Source: Gammaproteobacteria bacterium (GTDB lineage Bacteria > Pseudomonadota > Gammaproteobacteria > DRLM01). From it: a DNA stretch of 8,441 bases. The stretch covers positions 1 to 8,441 of the forward strand of contig WFXX01000316.1 of the NCBI GenBank assembly GCA_015490395.1. The letters run 5' to 3'. A model generated the notes under the pieces. It was given only the letters and a program-made list of their open reading frames with translations, had not been told where the DNA came from and did no database searches. Made by a program: the position numbers and the translations under genes. The first letter of the stretch is position 1. Every line of letters starts with the position of its first letter. Shown here in pieces: positions 1 to 5,417 of this stretch.

Positions 1-74
1 CAGCGCAGCCCCTCCCGCAGCCCCTCCGGGCTCGGCTCCACGGGGATCCTCCGCTCCTCGCGCTCCCTCGCCAT
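1..74 (-). CDS. 5' end of an unidentified gene leaving the left edge
   Basis: Reading leftwards from an ATG at 74-72 there is an open frame of 24 codons to the window edge, beginning MAREREERRIPVEPSP and containing a tandem EGLR-EGLR caused by a 12-base repeat (5-15 and 17-27). A strong ribosome binding site (GGGAGG, minus strand) lies about six bases upstream of the ATG, which is the main reason to believe this start. The N-terminus is very charged, so it is a cytoplasmic start and not a signal peptide. Too little is visible to name a family. The gene diverges from the beta-propeller-like gene to its right. Confidence 0.6.
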   Translation of the reverse strand, partial: MAREREERRIPVEPSPEGLREGLR

Positions 75-250
75 GGCCCACCTCCCGGCCGCCTTGCCCA
101 GCACCCCTTTCGGCAGCCCAGCAGCACAGCTTAGCGCCGCCGCCCGCAGCCCGCCACCGCCAGCCCTCCGTCCGCCCTGGCGCGCCCGGCCCGACGGCCG
201 GCCCAGGGGTCGAGGCGCGCTTCGCTGCCTACACGGGGAGCCTCGCGGTC

Positions 251-1743
251 GTGCGGCTCGACGACTTCAGCCGCCGGATCCTGATCGAGCCCGGCGAGAT
301 CTCCGGCGCGATGGTCGTCCCCCGGATGCGGGCCGGGCCCGAGGGGGCCGTCGTCTTCGACCGGGCATATGTCGTCTACCAGGCCGAAGGCCGCATCCGC
401 AAGCTGCGGCTCCTGGGCACCGAGCGCCCCACGCCCGAGGACCTGCTGCCTGGACAGCCCATGTGCCTCTCGCCACACGGGGTCTTCGACGTGTATCCCA
501 CCGATCTCGCTCGGCCAGAGAGCACCCTCGTGGAGGTGTGGCTCCCCGACCCGAACGAGGGCTGCGACCAGGCGCGTCCCGCCTACGTGCCCCTGGCGGG
601 CGGACCGCCGCAGAGCCTGAGCCCTTGGCGCGTAGACGCCGACCTGCTCATAGACGGATCGGGACGCGTCCTCGCCCGCATCGAGGCCTCGGCCCAACGC
701 GGCATCCGTCGCCTCTCTCCAGACCTGTCCACCGCCGAGCTGCTCGTGGGCCCGGAGGAGATCGCCGATGCCTTGGGCGGACCGCCGGCTGCGGGGCCAC
801 CCTTCACGACCGGATCGGGTCCGTGTTCGAGGAGCCGGGCGGCCTCCGCGCCGCCCTCGTGGTCCTCACCAAGGGCTCCCGGATCGCGGCCTGGCGCATC
901 CCCGTCGAGGGCCCCCCGTCGCCGGCCGCCACCGCCGACCTCGCCCCGCTCACGGTGACCTCCCTCGACATCGCCGCAGCGCCCGGTGGAGCCTGGCTGC
1001 TGGCCGCCGATCACCAAACCGGCGCCTGGCGGCTGCTCCGGATCGCCCGCTCCGGGGAAGGCCTCAGCCTGGTGCAGGAGACCGAGGGAACGATCCCCGG
1101 TGGCCTCTACCGCTGGGACTCCGATCCGGGTGAGTTCTACGCCATCGGGACCCAGCCGTCCCGCCCGGCCTTTTTCCTGAACGACGCCGAGGGCCGCAAG
1201 CACGGGTACGTCTTCGATCCGGCCACCGGAAGCCTGGATCCGGTCCCGGTGCCCGACGGCTGGTCCCTGGCCAACCTGATCAGCCTCCGCGGCCGCGGCT
1301 GGCTGGCCCTCTACGATCGCGAAGGCGTCGGCGAAGGGCAGCCCCCCGAGCGGGTGGCCCATCTCGGGCCCAGGCTCGAGAGCCTGTTCGAGGCCGAGAC
1401 CTACGGCGAACTCGCCCGCCTGGCCTTTCGGCTCGGGCCGCCCGCGCTCGAGATCTTTGCCACCGCCGTGGTGCTGGCCGTGCCCTGCGACGACGGCTCC
1501 GGCGAGCGCTGCCTCCGCCGCTACGATCCGTCCCGTGCCGTCCTCGATCCGCCCTTCGGCAGGCTGCCGGCGGGCAGCCGAATCCTGAGCGAAACCCTAT
1601 CGGGCGACCAAGATCTGCTGTTGGTCAGCCACCCGAAGGGCGACAGCGGGCGCCAGCTCGACATCTGGGCTATCGACCTTCCGGGCCGCTACGTGGAGCG
1701 GATCACCGACACCCCGGACAAGGACGAGCGCCTGGTCTACTGA
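251..1743 (+). pseudogene. Beta-propeller-like protein, frameshifted near 775
   Basis: Coding signal (nearly all codons ending in G or C) runs in frame 2 from about 212 to about 775 and then switches to frame 1 as far as the TGA at 1741-1743. Restoring one G in the GGG run at 775-777 joins ...EEIADALG to RTAGCGATLHDRIGSVFEE... and gives about 497 residues from the GTG at 251. The protein is rich in short beta-strand, Gly/Pro and Asp turn patterns (VYQAEGRIRKLRLLG, GAWLLAADHQTGAWRLLRIA, DIWAIDLPGRYVERITDTP), like WD40/TolB-type propeller blades; the last resembles a PD40 repeat. This is fold-level inference and no named family is recognised. GTG251 is the only usual start codon in frame 2, but coding-like sequence begins before it and no signal peptide is found in any frame from 75 to 250. 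The true N-terminus is therefore lost or shifted by another indel. A sequencing error in a homopolymer is as likely as a real pseudogene. Confidence 0.65.
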
Positions 1744-1792
1744 ATCCTGAATGCGCTGCAGCCCCCGGCCACGCCCCCGCCCCGCCTGGCCC

Positions 1793-1821
1793 TTGCCGGA
1801 CACCGCCGCCGATGCTATAAG
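1793..1821 (+). promoter_or_regulatory. Extended -10 sigma70-type promoter
   Basis: A -35 box TTGCCG (1793-1798) and a -10 box TATAAG (1816-1821) are separated by exactly 17 bases. A TGC just before the -10 box forms the extended -10 element. Transcription would start near 1828, giving a leader of roughly 54 bases before the ATG at 1882. It lies in the 138-base gap after the beta-propeller-like gene and should drive the exported protein gene and probably the gene after it. Confidence 0.6.
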
Positions 1822-1881
1822 GCCGGCTGCCGGCAGGATGCCGTGCCCCTTGATTGCGCCGCAAGCAGGGAGGGTTGCGCC

Positions 1882-2520
1882 ATGACCTTCACCGCTCGCC
1901 TGCCCGGAGCGGAGTCGCTCCGGGCGCTTGCCTTTGGCCTGCTGCTGGCCGCAGGCACGCCCGCGAGCGGAGAGGTGCCGCCCGGCACCCCGCCCGCCTC
2001 CCGGACGCCATCGGGCAAGGCCGCCGAGCCTGCGCCGAAGGCTGCAGCGCCTGCACCCTTGGGGCTTCCCCTGGGAGAGGCCACGGTGTCGGACCTGAAG
2101 GCGCGCATCCCCAACGTCCAGCGCCTCGGCACCAGCCGCATCACCCGGGGGCCCGTCTACCGCGCACGGGGCAGTGCGCTCCCCGTGCCGGGATTCCGGG
2201 AGGCCACCTTTGTCTTCGACCGGGACGGGCGGCTCGCCGCCGTCGACCTGCGCTACCGCAAGGCCATGGACGGCTCGCGGTTCCGCGAGCTGGTCGGGCT
2301 GCTGGCCGAGAAGTACGAGCTCAAGAGCAAGGAGGACCCTTTCGTCGGCACCCGCCGCGCCGAGCTTCTGGCGGGCACGACGCAGATCGTCGTGATCGAG
2401 CCCCATCTGTCCTTCGAAGGGACGGTGCTCTATGAGACGCTCGGCTACGTGGCGGCCACCCTCGAGTCCCTGGTGCGCGAGCAGGAGGAGAAGTCCAAGC
2501 GCCTGCGCGAGGGCCTATAG
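1882..2520 (+). CDS. Small exported protein of unknown function
   Basis: The predicted protein has 212 residues. Residues 1-30 look like a Sec signal peptide (hydrophobic ALAFGLLLAAG, likely cleavage near ASG). Residues 31-60 are a Pro/Ala/Lys linker and 61-195 a compact alpha/beta domain: PLGLPLGEATVSDLKARIP, then a strand pair around FVFDRDGRLAAVDLRY, then FRELVGLLAEKYELKS. The last 20 residues form a charged helix (REQEEKSKRLREG). The ATG at 1882 is chosen because AGGGAGGG (1867-1874) lies seven bases upstream and the signal peptide begins there; a GTG at 1843 in the same frame would add 13 residues ahead of the signal peptide. The domain resembles unnamed periplasmic proteins of gammaproteobacteria, a memory-level impression only. 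No catalytic motif is visible. The next gene starts 32 bases after the stop, so the two probably share a transcript. Confidence 0.85.
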   Translation: MTFTARLPGAESLRALAFGLLLAAGTPASGEVPPGTPPASRTPSGKAAEPAPKAAAPAPLGLPLGEATVSDLKARIPNVQRLGTSRITRGPVYRARGSALPVPGFREATFVFDRDGRLAAVDLRYRKAMDGSRFRELVGLLAEKYELKSKEDPFVGTRRAELLAGTTQIVVIEPHLSFEGTVLYETLGYVAATLESLVREQEEKSKRLREGL

Positions 2521-2552
2521 GTCTTGCCACGGCCACTCGGCACGCGAGCGTC

Positions 2553-3143
2553 ATGGAGCTGACGCAGCTCTACTACCACTTCACCACCGAAGGCTCGCGA
2601 GGGGGTCTGCATGCGCTCGACTGCGCCCTTCAGCCGGGCCGGGAGCCCCAGGAGACCCTTTCCGCCGCCCTGCGGCGCGGCTTCAGGCGTCTCGAGGCCC
2701 TGCTCGACGGGATGCTCCTGGAGCAGGAAGGCCTGGACTGCGACAAGCGCCCGATCTTCACCGACAGCCCTCACGTGACGCGCGTGGGCCATGCCTACGA
2801 GACCCGCGTGAGCCAGGCCGCCGCCGTCCAGCGCCGGGTGCGGCAGCTCTGCGGCACACAAGCCGTCCGCGAGCCACCCTCGCCTGGCGAGCGGGGCCGA
2901 TGCGATCTGGTCGGCGAGCTCGACCGCGGCCTCGGCAAGGCCTCGCTCCGCCTGGAGGCCCGCCTCGGCCACGCCCTCAACGTCGCGCTGGTGGGCCGCC
3001 TCCTGGCCCTGCCGGAGATGAAGCTATCCAGCCGCGCCGAGATCGCCGTCCGCCGGCTCCGGGAGGTGCTGGACGTCTACGAGCGCGATCCCTCCGGCCT
3101 GCCGCAGCTCCTTGACCGTCCGGACCCCGACGGCCCGCGCTAG
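2553..3143 (+). CDS. Unknown soluble protein, 196 aa
   Basis: Codons ending in G/C dominate this frame from the ATG at 2553 to the TAG at 3141-3143, which makes it a real gene although I do not recognise the family. The protein begins MELTQLYYHFTTEGSRGG and has no signal peptide or membrane segment. It is mostly helical, with amphipathic stretches (TLSAALRRGFRRLEALLDGMLLEQ; a second set around LVGELDRGLGKASLRLEARLGHALN) and a Pro/Asp-rich tail. Four cysteines are scattered and form no obvious metal site. The Shine-Dalgarno match before the ATG is weak. It lies 32 bases after the exported protein gene and is probably cotranscribed and translated downstream of it. A structural or adaptor role is possible, but nothing in the sequence points to one. 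Confidence 0.75.
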   Translation: MELTQLYYHFTTEGSRGGLHALDCALQPGREPQETLSAALRRGFRRLEALLDGMLLEQEGLDCDKRPIFTDSPHVTRVGHAYETRVSQAAAVQRRVRQLCGTQAVREPPSPGERGRCDLVGELDRGLGKASLRLEARLGHALNVALVGRLLALPEMKLSSRAEIAVRRLREVLDVYERDPSGLPQLLDRPDPDGPR

Positions 3144-3314
3144 GGCTTGCGCGCCGCCCTTCGCCGCCCTGGCCGCCCGAGGCCAAAGGGCCGGAGAGAG
3201 GGAACGGCAAGGGCTGCGCCAGGGGAAGGGCCGCCAACGGCATGGGGCTTGCCCGAAAGGGCAAAGGGCCGCTACAGAGGGCCTGGGAAAGGGCCCGCTT
3301 CCAAAGGACCTGCG
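3144..3314 (+). other. Purine-rich structured leader without a gene
   Basis: No convincing gene is seen in these 171 bases; the open frame running through is Arg/Pro/Gly-rich, low-complexity translation. The plus strand carries repeated AAAGGGCC-like units (near 3184, 3263 and 3288). One clean hairpin, TTGCCC-GAAA-GGGCAA (3249-3264), has a GNRA tetraloop. A second possible hairpin pairs GGGCC (3279-3283) with GGCCC (3292-3296). A ribosome binding site AAAGGA (3303-3308) ends the stretch. It may be a structured 5' leader of the membrane protein gene; no known riboswitch class is recognised. Confidence 0.4.
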
Positions 3315-3749
3315 ATGCACGGCATCCTCCGGACCGCCTGGCGAGGGCTTGCCGACGGCTGGCTCTCTGGGGTCTGGGCCGCCGTCGCTGCCGGGGCCCT
3401 TTCTTTCGCCCTCCTCGGCCGCGGCTGGCCATACGGCCTGCTCGCCGCTTCGGCCGTGGCCTACCTCCATGTGCTCGCCACCGCGGCCCTCTCCTCTCGC
3501 GAACGAGCCGCCACGGCCGCCTGGCAGGCCCTCGGGCGCACCACGCCGCTCCTCCTCCTGACCTGGACCAGCCTGAGCCACGTCGCCCAGGCCATCGTTC
3601 GCGGCCCGGAGACCGTCTCGCTCCTCCTCGGCCTCGCCAGCGGCACCGCCCAGACCGCCGCCAGCCACGCGCTGGCTGGCCACCCTACGACCACGAGCAG
3701 GCCTTCGACGTGTGCCTCTTCGACCGGCGCTACCGAGGGCCGCGGATGA
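3315..3749 (+). CDS. Four-helix membrane protein with a junction-derived tail
   Basis: From the ATG at 3315, with AAAGGA six bases upstream, the frame encodes 144 residues. Four probable transmembrane helices are seen at about 18-35 (GVWAAVAAGALSFALLG), 38-59 (WPYGLLAASAVAYLHVLATAAL), 77-95 (TPLLLLTWTSLSHVAQAIV) and 99-121 (ETVSLLLGLASGTAQTAASHALAG). After about residue 122 the sequence becomes Thr/Ser/Arg-rich and loses any family-like pattern. Those bases (from about 3680) encode integrase residues in another frame, so the native C-terminus was probably replaced when the element fragment joined. The family is not recognised. The stop overlaps an ATG of the integrase frame (ATGA at 3746-3749). 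The gene may be a relic or may still make a truncated protein. Confidence 0.6.
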   Translation: MHGILRTAWRGLADGWLSGVWAAVAAGALSFALLGRGWPYGLLAASAVAYLHVLATAALSSRERAATAAWQALGRTTPLLLLTWTSLSHVAQAIVRGPETVSLLLGLASGTAQTAASHALAGHPTTTSRPSTCASSTGATEGRG

Positions 3750-3994
3750 GCGAGGAGCAGCTTACGGCAGCCCTGCGCCGGATCAACGTCGAGACGGGCA
3801 TCCCGCTCAGCCCGCACCGCCTGCGCCATACGGCGGCCACCCACCTCTGCGCCGTCGGCGACCTCCGCTCGGCGCAGGTGATGCTCGGGCACACCAGCAT
3901 CCAGACCACCATCCGGTACGTCCATCCCGACCTGGAGAGGCTGCGCGCGACGGTGGCCGCCATGCCGGCCCCGCACCTGACATCGAGGGGATGA
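3677..3994 (+). pseudogene. C-terminal remnant of a tyrosine recombinase (integrase)
   Basis: Frame 2 from about 3677 to the TGA at 3992-3994 encodes the last ~105 residues of a phage/XerCD-type tyrosine recombinase. The catalytic landmarks are in order: HRLRH (H and R of the HxxR box, codons at 3815-3826), the later His in MLGHTSIQTT (codon 3890-3892), and the nucleophile Tyr in TIRYVH (codon 3917-3919). The family's first catalytic Arg, the Lys hairpin and the whole DNA-binding N-terminal domain are missing, where 300-400 residues would be usual. The remnant cannot be an active recombinase alone. An internal ATG at 3746 with GAGGG upstream could start an 82-residue peptide. Its left end is fused to the membrane protein gene in a different frame, and a tRNA gene lies 139 bases downstream. 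This is consistent with the leftover of an integrated element, although the direction of the original insertion cannot be told. Confidence 0.85.
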
Positions 3995-3996
3995 AC

Positions 3997-4143
3997 ATGA
4001 AGCAACAGCCGGAGCGGAGCACGGCGTTGACCCGCGGCTACCCTGATGCCAAGATGAATGCAAGGGGAGCTGTGCAGGCAGCGCAGGACGGCGAGAGAAC
4101 CCCCAAGATCCCTCCAGCTATAATGGCCCGCCCGGGCCTGTAG
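3997..4143 (+). CDS. Possible 48-codon gene or truncated gene start
   Basis: An ATG at 3997 sits six bases after GAGGGG (3985-3990), a good ribosome binding site, and three bases after the integrase stop. The 48-residue product begins MKQQPERSTALTRGYPD, is polar and basic, and has no recognised domain. Codon choice is less G/C-biased at third positions than in the neighbouring genes. The frame contains the tRNA promoter -10 box, and its stop codon TAG (4141-4143) is formed by bases 8-10 of the tRNA gene, so its end is accidental. It is best read as the 5' stub of a gene that followed the integrase in the lost element, or as chance. Confidence 0.3.
   Translation: MKQQPERSTALTRGYPDAKMNARGAVQAAQDGERTPKIPPAIMARPGL
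4119..4124 (+). promoter_or_regulatory. -10 box of the tRNA promoter
   Basis: A perfect consensus TATAAT lies ten bases before the tRNA. The bases between are GC-rich (GGCCCGCCC), the kind of discriminator seen at stringently controlled stable-RNA promoters. No good -35 box is found 16-18 bases upstream. Initiation about seven bases downstream would leave a 5' leader of only about three bases. Confidence 0.6.
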
Positions 4144-4206
4144 CTCAGCGGTCAGAGCAGGGGACTCATAATCCCTAGGTCCCAGGTTCGAATCCTGGCG
4201 GGCCCA
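4134..4206 (+). tRNA. tRNA with anticodon CAU, probably the minor isoleucine tRNA (Ile2)
   Basis: All cloverleaf elements are present. The acceptor stem GGGCCTG pairs with CGGGCCC, including one T-G pair. The D arm is GCTC/GAGC, the anticodon stem GGGGA/TCCCT with loop CTCATAA (CAT at 4167-4169), and the T arm CCAGG-TTCGAAT-CCTGG; the discriminator base is A. CAU tRNAs may be initiator Met, elongator Met or Ile2. The first pair G-C excludes a typical initiator. The C4-G69 and C5-G68 pairs, known determinants for the lysidine synthetase TilS, favour Ile2, which reads AUA after lysidine modification of C34. The anticodon arm also resembles E. coli Ile2. The 3' CCA is not encoded (TCG follows), so it must be added by nucleotidyltransferase. 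The gene is convergent with the DUF2235 gene. Confidence 0.9.
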
Positions 4207-4224
4207 TCGTCAGGGCGCTGACCG

Positions 4225-4244
4225 GCCTCCCTCAGGAAGGAGGC
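4225..4244. terminator. Weak hairpin between converging genes
   Basis: GCCTCC (4225-4230) and GGAGGC (4239-4244) can form a six-base-pair stem with an eight-base loop, overlapping the stop codon of the minus-strand DUF2235 gene. No T-run follows on either strand, so it is not a classical intrinsic terminator. It could still help end both converging transcripts. Confidence 0.25.
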
Positions 4245-5389
4245 GTGATGCTGCCGTCGTGCTCCACCACGGGGAGGGCGCCCCGTGCGGCGAGGAGGTT
4301 CTCGGGCTCGTAGCGGAGGCGGCGGCGGCGATCACCCGGCCCGATCACCTCCACCTCCCGGCCCAGCCGCTCCAGGGCCGAGCGGTGGATCATCTCGTTG
4401 ACGAAGGCCTGGCCCGGCCCGGGGCGGTTGACCCGGCGCAGCCAGGCGGAGAGGCGCCGGACCCAGCCATCCTGTCCGCCGATCACCCGCTGGAAGGGCA
4501 CCACCCGGCTGAGGGTGTAGAGGGCGGTGAGGGAATCGTGCTGGGGCGCGAGGGGATCGGGCTGCAGCCGCTGGAGGCGATCAGGATCAAGGGCCAGGCC
4601 TGCGGCCTCGGCCCGCAGGGCCAGCCAGCGCAGGGGCAGATCCGCCAGCCGCCGCTCCACATAGCCACCACCGATGTCGGCGTGCACCCCCGGGAACCAG
4701 ACCTGCTGTACCCGCTCCTGGGGCGGCACCTCTCCCAACGGGGCCTGCCAGAGCGCCGGCGCGAAGGGTCCCCGACGCTCGTCAATGGCCACGGCTTGGT
4801 AAGCCTGCTCGATGTGCGGACCCAGGCGGGTGTCGTGGAAGCGGTAGCGCCGGTTCCAGACGTTGGCCAGGCGCAGGGGGATGCCCAGGGCGCCCACGGT
4901 GTCCCAGACGCCGAGGAAGCGGATGTGCACGGCCTCGTGCACGTAGGGGCGCAGGGCCTCACGACGCCCCTCGTCCCTGGTCCGGTAGGCCTCCATGGCC
5001 TCGCGAACGCGCTCCAGGTGCCCCTTCCGGAGCAGGCCGGACCAGCGCAGCAGGCCCGCCAGGCTCCGGGCGGTGTAGGCCCCGCGCGAGAAGCCGAAGA
5101 GATAAATCTCGTCCGCGGGGTCTCCCGTGCCGGCGCCGGGATCGTAGTTGTTGGCGAGGAAGCGGTAGGCGTCCTTGAGGTGCTGCTCCAGTCCGGCACC
5201 GAAGGCCCCGCCCCGGAGGCGGTCCACCGGCCCTCCGGTCCCGACCCCCTTGTGGTAGTAGACCACCTGAGCCACCCCATCGCGGCCCCGAGGCAGCACG
5301 GCCCGCACCAGATGCACCACGTTGGTGATCTTGGCCTCCAGATCCGCGGTGTTCCAGGTGCCATCCAGGCACAGCACGATGCGCTTCAT
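4232..5389 (-). CDS. DUF2235 alpha/beta hydrolase (Tle1-like fold)
   Basis: The 385-residue protein has the hallmarks of the DUF2235 family. These are an N-terminal strand ending LCLDGTWN (6-13), the nucleophile elbow GFSRGAYTARSLAG (99-112, Ser101), WDTVGALG (162-169), FPGVHADIGGGY with Asp238 (232-243), and a C-terminal MIHRS with His335. Ser101, Asp238 and His335 are the likely catalytic triad, as in Tle1 phospholipase effectors of type VI secretion. There is no signal peptide or membrane segment, and no VgrG, PAAR or immunity gene in the window, so a housekeeping lipase/esterase role in the cytoplasm is as likely as an effector role. The ATG at 5389 is chosen because GGGAGGG lies six bases upstream and MKRIVLCLDG is the usual start of the family. 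It follows the FAD oxidoreductase gene after 28 bases and is surely in the same operon. Confidence 0.9.
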   Translation of the reverse strand: MKRIVLCLDGTWNTADLEAKITNVVHLVRAVLPRGRDGVAQVVYYHKGVGTGGPVDRLRGGAFGAGLEQHLKDAYRFLANNYDPGAGTGDPADEIYLFGFSRGAYTARSLAGLLRWSGLLRKGHLERVREAMEAYRTRDEGRREALRPYVHEAVHIRFLGVWDTVGALGIPLRLANVWNRRYRFHDTRLGPHIEQAYQAVAIDERRGPFAPALWQAPLGEVPPQERVQQVWFPGVHADIGGGYVERRLADLPLRWLALRAEAAGLALDPDRLQRLQPDPLAPQHDSLTALYTLSRVVPFQRVIGGQDGWVRRLSAWLRRVNRPGPGQAFVNEMIHRSALERLGREVEVIGPGDRRRRLRYEPENLLAARGALPVVEHDGSITPPS

Positions 5390-5417
5390 GAGCCACCCTC
5401 CCTGGCGGTGCCGCGCC

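Noticed and set aside
583..1362. Minus-strand open frame of 259 codons
   Set aside because: It is the complement of the propeller-like coding region and spans its frameshift; the translation is low-complexity Gly/Arg/Ala.
1838..1885. 15-codon upstream frame ending in ATGA at the start of the exported protein gene
   Set aside because: It has no ribosome binding site and no attenuator-like composition; chance is the better explanation.
1597..2406. Minus-strand open frame of 269 codons
   Set aside because: It lies antisense to the end of one gene and most of the exported protein gene, crossing their promoter; no domain is recognisable.
4134..4206. tRNA 3' end as a still recognisable attachment site with a second copy
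   Set aside because: No repeat of the T-arm or acceptor 3' sequence was found elsewhere in the window, so no att pair can be claimed.
4232..5389. Complete type VI effector-immunity module
   Set aside because: Only the DUF2235 fold is present; there is no VgrG, PAAR, chaperone or candidate immunity gene beside it.
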